Shown: positions 48,301-56,333 of the stretch, in pieces | Layout: every line of letters starts with the position of its first letter | How positions within the stretch are numbered: position 1 is the stretch's first letter | Source of the DNA: Halichoerus grypus | Taxonomy: Eukaryota > Chordata > Mammalia > Carnivora > Phocidae | Length of the DNA: 64,000 nucleotides | Assembly: GCF_964656455.1 (NCBI RefSeq) | Contig: NC_135715.1 | Location: 83,182,414 to 83,246,413, forward strand | Direction of reading: 5' to 3' | The notes under the pieces: generated by a model | What the model was told of the DNA's origin: nothing | What the model saw: only the letters and a program-made list of their open reading frames with translations | The model's database searches: none | Program-made: the position numbers and the translations under genes

Positions 48301-51300
48301 TCGAAACTTGGGCATTTTAAGTATTAATGAGACTGAATCTTACTTAAATCTTATATTTTAGTGTACTTCCTTCCAATGCTGTTCTTGTGGGTGAAGAGGG
48401 AGTTACTCTGTTGCTGCCATGTAGGGATGGACGTGCAGGTTCTCCACTGAGCCAAACTCCCAGGTGTTCGGTTTCTTGTCACCTCCTTGTCAGGAGGGTT
48501 GGGAATTGGAGGGTTCCTCTTTACTGCTCCCCACTAGCTTCCACTGATACTGTGCTTTCCACTAGGTCTCTGCTGATTGCATCCCATGGGTCTGGGAGGG
48601 GCACCTGGTTTGTGCTGGACAGAGGTGGGAGTTCTGGCTCCTTACATGGTCTCCATCTGGCAGGGATGAAATTCTCAGCTCCCTACTTGGCCTTCTCTGA
48701 CACAACTTGCGACAGGGGTGGCGGGGGGAGGGTGCCTTATTACAGCCTGCCAAACATGGAAGTTCACTCTGTATACTTGGCCTTGCTGGTGGGAGTTGGG
48801 GTGGGGCCACAGTTATTTCTGTAGTGTTGGACTGGAGTAGAACAGTTACTGCCTAAAAATGGTCTTTCTTGCCAGATTGCCCCTTTCCTCCCAAGGTTTT
48901 TTGGGTAGAGAGAGCAGGCTTTTCTTGGGGGCCTTTTTGTCTGTATTTACTGGTTCCTGTCTTCTCCTTTAGTTAGTCGAGGATATAGGAGGCAAAAAGG
49001 AAACCCAGGGAGCTCACCATCTGTCCTTCTTAGGGTCCTGAGGTCCCTAGCCAGTGTGCCACCTTCTTGCCATCTTTCAGAGTCTCTTTATGTTTGTTTT
49101 ATATATTATGTTCAGGGTTTTCAGTTGTACTTAGTAGGAGGAATAGGGAACATCTTTGTTCCCTACATCTTTGCCATCTTCCAGAAGCGTAACTCCTGTG
49201 TCCTGTTTTTATAAGATGACAGGTTTAAACTATGCAGCTATTTGTCTGACAGCAGCAACCTATTCTCCCTTGTGCCACATACAGTACTTGTCACATGACA
49301 ACAGTAATTGTAATTGTCTGTAAGCATCTGTCCTCCTCGCCCTCCCCTCCCCCACCTGTGAGCTCGTAAAGAAGGCTGGGCCTTTTGTCTCCAGATTTCC
49401 CAGAATATAGCAGTCATTCACTTGGTCAGTGAAGGTGGGTCCATTGCCCATGTCTCGCAATGCCCATTCACAGACATGTGCTGCTGGAAGACTGCCAGTC
49501 ACCTGCCGAGGTCTCAGACCTCAGGGTCTTCCCACCCAGCAACATTCCTAGTCCTTCATATTCTCCTTCCTGGAACTGCTGAAAATTGCTAGAGGGGGTT
49601 CTGCTGCTAGGCTGGCTTCCTTACCTCTCTCAGCCTTCACAGAATTGAAGTGAGTCAGGGCCTTGCTCAGGATTAGGCTTTGGCTTAAGGGAATGTTGGA
49701 CTGGTTTAATTTTCTATCTATCCAGACTACTCAGACTTTCTCCATATTAGCTGTATGGCTGTTTTGCTTACCATTTGTATGTTCACTGGAGTAGCACTTT
49801 TAAAGATTTTATTTATTTTAGAGAGAACATGAATAGGGGGAGGGGCAGAGGGAGAGGGAGAGAGAATCTCAAGTGGACTCTGCACTGAGCATGGAGCCCA
49901 ATGTGGGGCTCCATCTCACGACCCTGAGATCATGACCTGATAAAGAGTCGGATGCCTAACCAGCTGAGCCACCCGGGCACCCCCCAAGTAGCACTTTTAA
50001 TTTCCTTCAAGAATTTTTCCTCTGCATTCACAACTTGGCTAACTGCTTGGTACAAGAGGCCCAGCTTTTGGCCTGTCTTGGCTTTCCACATGCCTTCCTC
50101 ACTAAGCTTAATTATTCTTAGGTTCTGATTTAAAGAGAGAGACATGCGACTTTTCCTTTCACTTGACCACTTAGAGACCATTATAGTTTTTTTTTTAAGA
50201 TTTTATTTATTTATTTATTTGACAGAGAGAAAGAACAAACAAGCAGGGGGAGCAGCAGAGGGAGAGGGAGAAGCAGGCTTCCTGCTCGAGCCCGATTGAG
50301 GGCTTTGGTCCCAGGACCCTGGGATCATGACCTCAGCCAAAGGCAGATGCTTAACTGACTGAGCCAACCCATTGTAGGGTTATTAATTGGCCTCATTTCC
50401 ATATTGTTGTGTCTCAGGAAATAGGAAGGCCTGAGAGGGAGAGAGACAGGAACTAGTAGTTGGTGGAGCAGTCAGAACACACAAGATTTATCAATTAAGT
50501 TTGCCCATTTTATGGGTGTGGTTTGTGGCACCCCAAAACAATAGTAATTTGTATATGATGTAAGATAGTGTTTCAGTTTCATTCTGTACATGTGGCTGTC
50601 CAGTTTTTCAAACACCATTTATTGAAGAGACTGTCCTTTCCCTATGGTGTATTCTTGGCTCCTTTGTCATAAATTAATTGACCATGTATGTGTGGGTTTA
50701 TTTCTAGGCTCTCTGTTCTGTTCCATTGATCTGTCTGTGTGTTTTTATGCCAGTATCATACTATTTTGATTACTGTAGCTTTGTCATACAGTTTGAAATT
50801 GGTGAGTATGATGTCTCCTGCTTTGATGTTTTTTCCCTTAATGTTGCTTTGGCTGTTGGGGTCTTTTGTGGTTCCATACAAACTGTAGAATTGTTTGTTC
50901 TGTTTCTGGGGGTAAAATACGACTGGAATTCTGATAGCGATTGCATTGAACCTGTAGATTGCTCTGGATAGTATGGACATTTTAACTATTCTACAGTCCA
51001 TGAGCATAGAATATTTTTTTCATTTGTGTTTCCTTCAATTTTTTTTTTTTTTCCTTCAGTGTCTCATGGCTTTCAGTGTACAGGTCTTTCTCTTTGGTTA
51101 AATTCATTCCTAGGTTTTTCTGTTTCTGATATAATTATAAATGGGATAGTTTTCTTAATTTGTCATTCTGATAGTTATTAGTGTATAGGAACACAACAGT
51201 TTTGTATATATTGATTTTGTATCCTGTAACTTCACTGAATTCCTTTTTTTAGTTCTAATAGGTTTTTGGTAGTTTTCTTTAGAGTTTTCTAGGTATAATA

Positions 51301-54300
51301 TCGTATCATCTGCAAATAGTGACAGTTTTACTATTCCTTCTCAATTACTATTCCTATTACTTCTCAATTTATTTGCCTTTCATTTCTTTTTCTCCAGGAC
51401 TTTGATTATGATGTTAAATAAAAGTGGTAAGAGTGGGCATCTTATTGTCTTGTTCCTGATCTTAGAGGAAAGCTTTTAACTTTTCACTGTTGAATATGAT
51501 GTCAGCTGTGGGCTTGTCATATATGACCTTTATTAAGTTGAATTACATTCCCTCTCCACCCACTTTGTTGAGAATTTTTATTACAAATTGATGCTGAATT
51601 TCAAAATTGTATTTCTGATGGGCCTATTTCTTTTCAGCAGGCATATGGCTATGGTCCATACAGTGGTGTATACCCTCCAGGAACTCAAGTTGTCTATGCT
51701 GCGAACGGGCAGGCTTATGCTGTACCCTACCAGTACCCATATGCAGGTAACTCCATTCCTTCCATTCTTTATTTCTCTTCATTTAGTGGGTAGATGAGTC
51801 CTGAAAGATTTGTATTTCTTAGTTTAAGGATAAGTGAGCTATGTTTCTGGTATAGATCTGCTACTGGGTTTAAAATAAAAAGTATTATGTACTTTTATAC
51901 TATCTTAGAAAGTTAGAGTAGGCTTTTAAAAACTTCACTATTGCATCTAGTTTTGTTCCCAAGGAGAGAATTTGTACTTACTGGTATTCACTTATATTAT
52001 GGAGCAACCAAACTAAGAGGCCAGTTTTAAGGGATAACTTTCTCTTATTTTTCTCTTTTGGTAACGTCCTTCAAAAATTATCACTACTCAGGTGATATTC
52101 CCTTTTGCAGGTGAAGTAAAAGCCTGGAAGGTACTTATATTTATTCTGGGCTTTTGATGCACTTTTTCTGTTTTTCACCTTACCTGAGAAAGATTGTAGA
52201 TGTGAGTAACTCGCCTGTGTGGGTAGCATCAAGTCCTGGGTGCAGTTTGGACAGTGGGAGGTCTAAGGTGGAGGTGTAGGAGAATGCTGGCCATGAGGCT
52301 GGAGCCTGCAGTCAGGGCGAGGGGGCTGAGAGCCATGTGACTGATGGACTGAAGAGCAAGGGCACACCCAGATGCCGGGAGAGCAGGAGAAGTTAGGCAG
52401 GGGCAGGTTGCAGGGGACATGGCATGTTAGATCAACATATAAGAGAATGAGCTGGTGAATAGCCTAGAACAAGAGCCCGGAGCTCAGAGAGAGATAGGAA
52501 ATCAGGAGGTTGTGAGCAAACCTAGTGCAATGTCTTAACACAGAAGCAGTGGAAGGAGAATCTGTTATCAGAAAGGTAAGTGGTCACTCATGCTAATGCC
52601 ACAGGGAGGCCCAGGGGTCACCAGCCCCGAGTCAAAGTGTCCTTCTAATTATTGGTGGTTACTTTGGTTTCTCATACTTTAATTTAGCACCTAATACAAG
52701 AGTATTTCTGCTCATCTGTTCCTGCAGTCTGATGCGGTTTGCTCAACTAGCATGGACCATGAGGGATTCTGCTTGCTTGACTTTTTATCATGTCAAGTTG
52801 AAAACCAATAAAATGCTGATGCTAAAAAATGAAGTATTTGTTGGTCCTGTGATCTTAGCACAACTATTTTTGTTTGAATTACCTTTCCCATATAAAATAA
52901 ATTTTTCATTTTTGCAGTCATATATTACTTTTTACATTTCTTTTCTCATTTAAAAATTTTACGTATTTTATCCAGAGTGCTACATAATCTCCATAAGTAA
53001 TTTTTAATGACTTCATATTATCATATTGGGTGGTATATCATTAGTTGAATCTTCTAGTATTGGCTGTTTACTTTCTTTTTTTCCTGTTTGCAATGGTAGA
53101 TATTACTTAAAACATCTAATGATTTTCTTTTTCATTCCTGTTAAATATGTTTTAGAATACATTTTTTATTTGTGTTTATTAAGTTAATATGTAAAGGGGC
53201 ATAGACATTTATATTTCTTTTGGTACCATTGAAATTTATAAAAGTTCTCAAACATGTGAAAGTAGGGACAATAGTTTAATGAACTGTCATTTGTCCATTA
53301 CCAGCTTCAGACACTACATCATGCCTGATTTTGTTTCACCTCCATCTCCTTTCCTTATCTCCGGATTGTTTTGCGGGAAATTTGGACTTTATATCATTTC
53401 ATCTGAAAGATGACAATAAATCTTAATACCATTTACCCAGTTGATTTTCAGAACAGTTTACCAGTTTCTAACACCACTAGGAGTTCATGAAACACTGGTT
53501 TCTCAGTTGTCCTGAAAGATTTCCTATTGTTGTTAGCTCTAAAAGTTTTTAGGTCTAAAGTGGATTGTCAGGTGGCTTTAGTTTACTTTTCTCTGATGAC
53601 TGGTGAAGATAAACATGGTATGATTGTTTATAAATTTGATTTCTTTGCCCATTTATCTTGGAGTTGGTGGTGGGTTTTTAAGCCCTAGCCTAACCAAGCC
53701 ATGAGAGCTAGCCTCTTTCTTATTCAGCTGCCAGACTTCCAGACTGGGGTAATCTCAGCTGTTTCTTACTGTTCAGAAGAGTTGAAGTTTTGCAGAAGTA
53801 CTTGTGAAGGGAATTTCTGTAAATCAGATTCTGTCTTTGCCGTTGACTTGCCTCATAGGAAAAGAGATAGATAGCACTCTCAGTGGGCACCCTCAAGATA
53901 CTGCTGCAAATGGCAGAGTCAGTAGGTCGTCCTTCAGCATTAGCATTGTGACCAGCTAGCAGGTATACTTGCTCTGGAGGGGCGAGTTGGTTTGTGGTCA
54001 TTCCACGGTAGTGTTGTGCTGATAACCATACTGGAGCTCCTCAGTCAGCTCTTCTAGATACCCCGGTGCTTTGCCAACTTCATGACATACTGCCTTCCAT
54101 TGTTCATAGACATCCTCATCCTTTGTAGAGCAGGTTAAATAAAGGCCTCTCTCTCTCTTTTTTTTTTTTCTCAAAGATTTTACTTTTAATCTCCACACCC
54201 AATGTGGGGCTTGAAGTAAAGACCCCAAGACCAAGAGTCACATGCTGTACTGACTGAGCCAGCCAGGTGCCCCAAGGCCTTCTCTGTAATATGATTGGAG

Positions 54301-56333
54301 CTAGTGGTCAGTCAGCCAATTTAACAAATACAAAGGGTGCTGTGTACACACTATAAGTGTTCTGTTTTGATTTACCCACATTAGTGGACAGTTGTTCAAC
54401 TGTCTTTTGATATATAGGCTCTAGGTCTTTGCTTTGAGTTGGCTCCTTTGGTTGGAGTTTTCTGTCTTGTAGAGACTGTACTCATGACGCATTTTTGCCC
54501 TGCAGTTTCCCTTGGCAAGTACAAATGAGAAGGCCAGATTTTGTGATTCTTCTATAATTTACTCAGTTCCTTGCTTTAATAGTAATTTGTAAATGTTACC
54601 TGCCTTTATTTAGTCTTCCCTAAAGTATCTAATTTAGTTATCTTGGGGAAATAATATCTGTCTGTTTCACATTCACATTTTGACCATTTATGTAAAGCTT
54701 AGTTAAATTATTAGGTAATTACAATAAGTACAACTTGGAAATGTCCCCAACTGACTTGGGTAAGGACTTCCCTCCTTGGTAGGAGCAGAGGTGAGCACGA
54801 GCTGCAGGAGAGGGCTCTCCTGGTCATGTGGTATGGGTGTCCCTTGGTGTAACCTACTGAGAGGAATGCAGATTTAGATCGTCTAAGGGATCTTTTAATT
54901 AAGTCAGCTTACTAGTTTCTACTATCCTACATTTCATAGTTACAGTTGCCTAATTGAAAACTTTTAGCTTTCAAGGCTGTGAAAGTAAATATTACAGTTC
55001 ACCAATTTTGAGATTTAAACGTGTAAAAGATTGTTGACTTCCAGTGCTGTTACCTGTACTTGATCAGCCCTTAGGTTTATAATGGTCTCCTTCTACTCCT
55101 CTGTGGCTTTGGGTTTTTTTCTCTCCTATCCTTCTCCGTCTGTTTGAGGCATTAGTGGTTATGAGTGCACACTTTGTAGCCCAATGCCTGGGTTTGCATG
55201 CCCTTAACAGCCTCTAACCCCTGTGTGCCTCACTTTTGCCCATTGGTAAAATGGGGATAATAATAAACTCAATTCACAAGGATATTGTGAGGATTAAGTG
55301 AGTCAGTACATGTAAATGCTTGTAGTACTGTAAATGCTTAGAGTGATGAGCATTTATAAATCTTATTTTGCTGTTGGTTTTCGTCTACATGTATACATTA
55401 CTGTTGGATTAGTTTCTAGCTCCCATAGGACTGAATTGTTAAGGGAACAGCAGGTCAGGGAGGAAAGTTAACGTTATTTATATTTGAGTAATTTTAAAGC
55501 TCATTAGCTGTTAGACAATGTAGCTGTGAAGTACAGAAGATGTTCTCTTTGTTCAGTGATACATTTCCAGTTGTAAACTTTAATGATGCAAATTAAATAT
55601 TAAATGTGTTTAAAGTTTGCTTTTTAGAAGTTTTCCCTCTAAGTATTTTCCCCCATAAGGACATGATTAAAAATGAAGAGTGAATTGTATTAGCGGATTT
55701 AAGGTTTAATTTAAAAATGGTTTGCATGAATATCAAGAAACTAATTAGCTTTCAAATGGGTTTTACATTTTTAGCTTTAGGTACAGATTCTTGGCTCTCG
55801 CCTTGTCTGTAGGCTCTGTGTCTCTCCCACGCTCTCCCCCATCTACCTGTCATACTAATGAGCATGATGTGGAAGGCAGAAGTGGACATTGGAAGCTGGA
55901 GCTTACAGCTTCATGAGGATCCTGCTGTTTGCAGTGGTTGGGGCTTTGGACCTTGGAAAGTTGAGCACCTTGATTTCCTCTTGGTATAGTCTTAGAAACT
56001 GTCACCTGAGCCTTTGGTGGAGGAGCTGGGGAGCAACCACTCAGCCACCCCACATACCTCTCCAGAGGAAGACAGCAGGAGGGATGCACATGCAGGGAGA
56101 TGTGGCCTTTACCATTCTCAGGACACACTGTCTTTCTGAGGGAATGTTGGACTTAAACTGCTCCTTACAACGTCTGCTTTTGTACTTCTTTTTTAGGACT
56201 TTATGGACAACAGCCTGCCAACCACGTCATCATTCGGGAGCGGTATCGAGACAGCGACAGTGATCTGGCACTGGGCATGCTGGCTGGGGCAGCCACGGGC
56301 ATGGCCTTAGGGTCTCTGTTCTGGGTCTTCTAG
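19186..56333 (+). CDS. PLEKHB2: PLEKHB2 (evectin-2), whole coding span, 7 coding exons
   Basis: The joined exons (19186-19222, 23034-23186, 24529-24631, 34765-34804, 42809-42898, 51638-51746, 56197-56333; 669 nt) encode 222 residues, the length I recall for mammalian evectin-2. Seen: a PH domain at about residues 1-110, opening [12 protein letters not shown] and containing basic residues Arg11, Arg18 and Lys20; a PPPY motif at 129-132; a Tyr/Pro/Gly-rich linker at about 132-185; an acidic RYRDSDSD stretch at 193-200; and a hydrophobic C-terminal segment at 201-222 with GxxxG-like spacing, ending WVF. Known for the family: evectin-2 sits on recycling endosomes, its PH domain binds phosphatidylserine (Lys20 is important), and it supports retrograde traffic to the trans-Golgi; the PPxY suggests binding of WW-domain proteins such as NEDD4-type ligases. 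Every splice junction is canonical, phases match, and no stop or frameshift is present, so the gene looks functional. The 5'UTR exon(s) and promoter were not found in the window. Confidence 0.97.
19700..19928 (-). mobile_element. SINEC, minus, in PLEKHB2 intron
   Basis: Poly(T), aagattttatttatttgag, (GA)-rich stretch, catgacctgggcc, and ctgagccacccaggctccc end. Confidence 0.92.
20240..20390 (-). repeat. MIR-like relic
   Basis: agctctgtgaggtaggtggcattatcctggtttctag, then a run like gaagaaattgag, gtaacttaac and gtggcaaacctg, follows the MIR core by eye. The surrounding 19929-21990 holds nothing else recognised. Confidence 0.55.
20391..21990. other. Intron sequence without recognised elements
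   Basis: No coding frame with support; a weak MIR-like patch may lie near 21540-21610. Confidence 0.4.
21995..22790 (-). mobile_element. L1 3'-end fragment, minus, old
   Basis: Begins with L1 3'UTR phrases (agtatagttgacataatgttacg). Near 22493-22684 the minus strand keeps the ORF2 C-terminal pattern ([27 protein letters not shown]). 5'-truncated, about 240 bp from the exon at 23034. Confidence 0.85.
23034..23186 (+). CDS. PLEKHB2: PLEKHB2 coding exon 2 (PH domain core)
   Basis: The acceptor ccatttttttcag ends at 23033; the donor gtaagtga starts at 23187. The 153 nt complete Ser13, encode Thr14 to Arg63, and leave one base of Asp64. It contains the basic patch LKRWKKNW (residues 16-23, including Arg18 and Lys20) that in evectin-2 contacts the phosphatidylserine headgroup, and the conserved PH pattern [15 protein letters not shown]. 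Phase fits both neighbours. Confidence 0.97.
23187..24135. other. Intron sequence, nothing recognised
   Basis: AT-rich intron between the exons at 23034 and 24529; no repeat family or coding frame assigned. Confidence 0.4.
24139..24340 (-). mobile_element. SINEC, minus
   Basis: TTTA-repeat tail, aaagattttatttatttgag, and ccacccaggcgcccc end. Flanks tcctggaggaagttt (24124-24138) and tcctgcagaaagttt (24341-24355) are a diverged 15-bp target duplication. It ends 188 bp before the exon at 24529. Confidence 0.94.
24529..24631 (+). CDS. PLEKHB2: PLEKHB2 coding exon 3 (PH domain, second half)
   Basis: The acceptor cttttcacag ends at 24528; the donor gtaagt starts at 24632. The 103 nt complete Asp64, encode residues 65-97 ([19 protein letters not shown] region, the C-terminal beta strands of the PH fold), and leave two bases of Leu98. 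Confidence 0.97.
25168..25381 (+). mobile_element. SINEC, plus
   Basis: Head gggggcgcctaggtggctctg, B-box-like gatcgagccc, CT repeat, CAA-rich tail. Target duplication aatttggggg at 25155-25164 and 25383-25392. Confidence 0.93.
25433..25643 (-). mobile_element. SINEC, minus, young
   Basis: Perfect target duplication cactctgtaccactctt at 25416-25432 and 25644-25660, long poly(T), and ccacccaggcgcccc end. The exact duplication and low divergence suggest a recent insertion. Confidence 0.95.
26045..26146 (-). repeat. MIR/L2-type relic
   Basis: gaacacttacttggcactgg, ctatgctaactgctttatata, taatcctcacc and aaggtaagtgctgttcttgtt follow an old MIR-type consensus. Cut off by the following SINE. Confidence 0.6.
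26161..26373 (-). mobile_element. SINEC, minus
   Basis: Exact target duplication tatatcactttttt at 26147-26160 and 26374-26387; aaagattttatttatttgacag body, ccacccaggcacca end. Confidence 0.94.
26388..26800 (+). repeat. Old dispersed repeat (family unnamed), copy 1
   Basis: Pattern ataataaattaccctgagtt, agtggcttcaaacaatac, ctgaaggtcaggagtcc and ttcttgcggtcatct. It shares its plan with the element at 27117-27795: two relics of one common mammalian family in the same intron. Confidence 0.5.
27117..27795 (+). repeat. Old dispersed repeat, copy 2, split by a SINE
   Basis: Pattern tggctgccacaaactgggtg, ccttaaaacaacaaatg, tctcacagttgtggaagc, agagcgttgctccctctga, ttggcttgccactgcg, tatgacctcatcttgag, then after the SINE ttatttctaaataagtcaaagg and acagaattcaacccata. 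A common mammalian repeat; name not certain. Confidence 0.55.
27504..27703 (-). mobile_element. SINEC, minus, inside the old repeat
   Basis: A (CTTCC)n/T-rich tail at 27486-27520 merges into taagatttatttattttagag; end ccacccaggcgcccc. Confidence 0.9.
27796..29595. other. Intron sequence without assigned elements
   Basis: No coding frame with support. A short L2-like patch at about 28715-28800 (gaatataaactgcacgagag, tctgtgccctttagcat) is the only recognisable piece. Confidence 0.4.
29878..30070 (+). mobile_element. SINEC, plus, in L1 relic
   Basis: Target duplication agaaaaccctaa at 29865-29876 and 30071-30082; head gggatgcctgagtggctcag, poly(A) tail. Confidence 0.93.
30174..30382 (+). mobile_element. 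SINEC, plus, young, long poly(A)
   Basis: Target duplication acatcagttgcatttctt near 30156-30173 and 30382-30399; uninterrupted poly(A) of about 25 at 30357-30381; head ggggcgcctgggtggctcag. Low divergence and a long pure tail suggest recent insertion. Confidence 0.95.
30924..31142 (-). mobile_element. SINEC, minus, inserted in the tail of another SINE
   Basis: Target duplication aaagtttattttttattt at 30906-30923 and 31143-31160; ends ccacccaagcacccc. Confidence 0.9.
31143..31243 (-). mobile_element. Older short SINE remnant, minus
   Basis: agtaatctctttgtggctcaa, catgaccctgagatcaag, ctgactgagccagtcaggtg: the short SINE variant whose tail was the target of the preceding SINE. Confidence 0.75.
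31865..31990. repeat. Palindromic TG/TA/CA microsatellite
   Basis: Left half is tgtgtgtatgtgtgtatata-like, right half is tatacatatacacacac-like, so the two arms are imperfect inverted complements over about 125 bp. Derived from the short tata run normally found at this L1 position. Confidence 0.85.
32331..32480 (+). mobile_element. 150-bp internal L1 fragment without poly(A), TSD-flanked
   Basis: Plus-oriented ORF2/3' sequence (gggatccgaaggggtatgtg ... ggaatattatgctgccatca) inserted in a minus L1, flanked by 17-bp direct repeats atctcactgtggttttg at 32314-32330 and 32481-32497. Its sequence closely matches the reverse complement of about 36200-36350 in the young L1. Confidence 0.8.
33131..33304 (-). 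mobile_element. SINEC, minus
   Basis: Flanks gggagaaaaaaatat / gggagaaaatatt; body aagattttatttatcagagag, end caacccaggtgcccc. Confidence 0.88.
34371..34764. other. Intron end before the 40-nt exon
   Basis: AT-rich, no repeat named; contains the pyrimidine tract used by the exon at 34765. Confidence 0.4.
34765..34804 (+). CDS. PLEKHB2: PLEKHB2 coding exon 4 (40-nt micro-sized exon, PH C-terminal helix)
   Basis: The acceptor ttttcttttttttcag ends at 34764; the donor gtaagttg starts at 34805. Only 40 nt: the last base of Leu98 and residues 99-111 ([13 protein letters not shown]). The Trp of the closing PH-domain helix, a family hallmark, is residue 100. Skipping this exon would shift the frame. 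It is preceded by a roughly 10.1-kb intron full of L1 and SINE insertions. Confidence 0.96.
34805..35558. other. Intron sequence, nothing recognised
   Basis: No coding frame or repeat assigned between the exon end and the L1 target site. Confidence 0.4.
35595..42694 (-). mobile_element. Near full-length young L1, antisense in PLEKHB2 intron
   Basis: About 7.1 kb on the minus strand, with 5' end at 42694 (ctccgccatcttgctccgcc) and poly(T) at 35595-35606. Target-site copies tgctgttctaattttt (35559-35574) and tgctgttataattttt (42695-42710) differ at one base. Order in the element: GC-rich 5'UTR (41640-42694), A-rich 5'UTR (40930-41640), ORF1 remnants (about 39969-40900), ORF2 endonuclease region (38653-39731, with GDFN and [12 protein letters not shown] motifs), RT region (37745-38527, with catalytic FADD), C-terminal region (36171-37467), 3'UTR. 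ORF1 and ORF2 are each broken into several frames, so it cannot move on its own as read here. Confidence 0.92.
42711..42808. other. Remnant intron between L1 and PLEKHB2 exon
   Basis: Only 98 bp of non-L1 intron, with the tract ctctctttcattctctctctcctctcatag, separate the L1 target duplication from the exon at 42809. Confidence 0.8.
42809..42898 (+). CDS. PLEKHB2: PLEKHB2 coding exon 5 (PPPY-containing linker)
   Basis: The acceptor ctcctctcatag ends at 42808; the donor gtaggg starts at 42899. It is exactly 90 nt, phase 0 on both sides, so skipping would remove 30 residues (112-141) without a frameshift. It carries the PPPY motif (129-132), a likely WW-domain docking site. The 5' end of a young antisense L1 lies only 114 bp upstream. 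Confidence 0.96.
42899..43369. other. Intron sequence, nothing recognised
   Basis: AT-rich, no named element or frame. Confidence 0.4.
44805..45003 (+). mobile_element. SINEC, plus, young type
   Basis: Target duplication gtcttgagattgg at 44792-44804 and 45004-45016; very similar to the copy at 30174 (same ctcggcagggagtctgcttc body). Confidence 0.95.
46759..46944 (-). mobile_element. SINEC, minus
   Basis: aaaaagatttatttattttagg body and ccacccagttacccc end; flanks aaaatttcatttt / aaaattgcatttt are a target duplication with one mismatch. Confidence 0.9.
47101..47137. repeat. Poly(A)-only insertion with target duplication
   Basis: aattttgcttc at 47101-47111 is repeated at 47127-47137, with only about 14 A residues plus a G between. 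Confidence 0.7.
48041..48238 (+). mobile_element. SINEC, plus, in old L1
   Basis: Head aggggctcctgggtggctcag, B-box-like gattgagccc, tail aaaatctttaaaaat. Confidence 0.92.
49191..49786. other. Intron sequence, nothing recognised
   Basis: GC-moderate intron DNA without a supported frame or repeat. Confidence 0.4.
49801..49986 (-). mobile_element. SINEC, minus
   Basis: Target duplication agtagcacttttaa at about 49790-49803 and 49987-50000; end ccacccgggcacccc. Confidence 0.93.
50187..50368 (-). mobile_element. SINEC, minus, slightly truncated
   Basis: Poly(T), aagattttatttatttattt, body, end ctgagccaaccc; flanks accattatag / cccattgtag. Confidence 0.88.
50550..51610 (-). mobile_element. L1 ORF2 relic, minus, abutting the exon 51638 acceptor
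   Basis: Minus-strand ORF2 C-terminal and RT sequence (catgtggctgtccagttttt, caccatttattgaagagactg, cagtatcatactattttgat) running to about 51610. Decayed, no intact frame. Only about 25 bp separate it from the acceptor AG at 51636-51637. Confidence 0.85.
51638..51746 (+). CDS. PLEKHB2: PLEKHB2 coding exon 6 (Tyr/Pro-rich linker) with NAGNAG acceptor
   Basis: The pyrimidine tract is followed by cagcag (51635-51640), so the exon can begin at 51638 (Gln142 included) or 51641 (Gln omitted; 221-residue protein). The rest encodes residues 143-177, rich in Tyr, Pro and Gly ([19 protein letters not shown]), and leaves one base of Gly178. The donor gtaact starts at 51747. A possible branch site ctgat has its A at 51618, 19 nt before the distal AG. 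Confidence 0.95.
51747..53200. other. Intron sequence, mostly unassigned
   Basis: 52200-52700 is unique-looking and moderately GC-rich; 52930-53150 resembles an old LINE relic. No coding frame is supportable. Confidence 0.4.
53220..53640 (-). repeat. Old LINE-like relic
   Basis: tgaactgtcatttgtccatt, accagcttcagacactac and taacaccactaggagttcat resemble an old L1-type 3' region; family not certain. Confidence 0.4.
54155..54273 (-). mobile_element. Short SINE, minus
   Basis: T-run, aaagattttacttttaatctcc, acccaatgtggggcttg, ctgactgagccagccaggtg. Flanks aaggcctctctct / aaggccttctctg. Confidence 0.85.
54274..55149. other. Intron sequence, nothing recognised
   Basis: No named element; see the finding at 53720-54540 for a weak pseudogene hint on the minus strand. 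Confidence 0.35.
55150..55360 (+). repeat. MIR element
   Basis: tggttatgagtgcacactttg, gcctgggtttgcatgcc, tcacttttgcccattggtaa, aatggggataataataa and attgtgaggattaagtgag follow the MIR consensus in plus orientation. Confidence 0.8.
55361..56196. other. Last intron, 3' part
   Basis: No element recognised; ends in the pyrimidine tract of the last exon. Confidence 0.4.
56197..56333 (+). CDS. PLEKHB2: PLEKHB2 last coding exon (C-terminal anchor and stop)
   Basis: The acceptor tacttcttttttag ends at 56196. The exon completes Gly178 and encodes residues 179-222, ending GSLFWVF then TAG at 56331-56333. Residues 201-222 ([12 protein letters not shown] onward) form the hydrophobic tail that inserts in the membrane in this family; the preceding [10 protein letters not shown] keeps the juxtamembrane side charged. 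Confidence 0.97.

Larger units (their letters stand above)
43370..49190 (-). mobile_element. Old, long L1 relic, minus strand
   Basis: 3'UTR-like start (attttgaaataattatagat), ORF2 C-terminus to RT (about 43900-46150), endonuclease region (about 46150-46720), ORF1/5' region (47200-48900), and a 5'-end-like atctttgccatcttccagaag at about 49165-49190. Far more diverged than the other L1s. SINEs at 44805, 46759 and 48041 and a poly(A) insertion at 47112 interrupt it. Confidence 0.8.
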
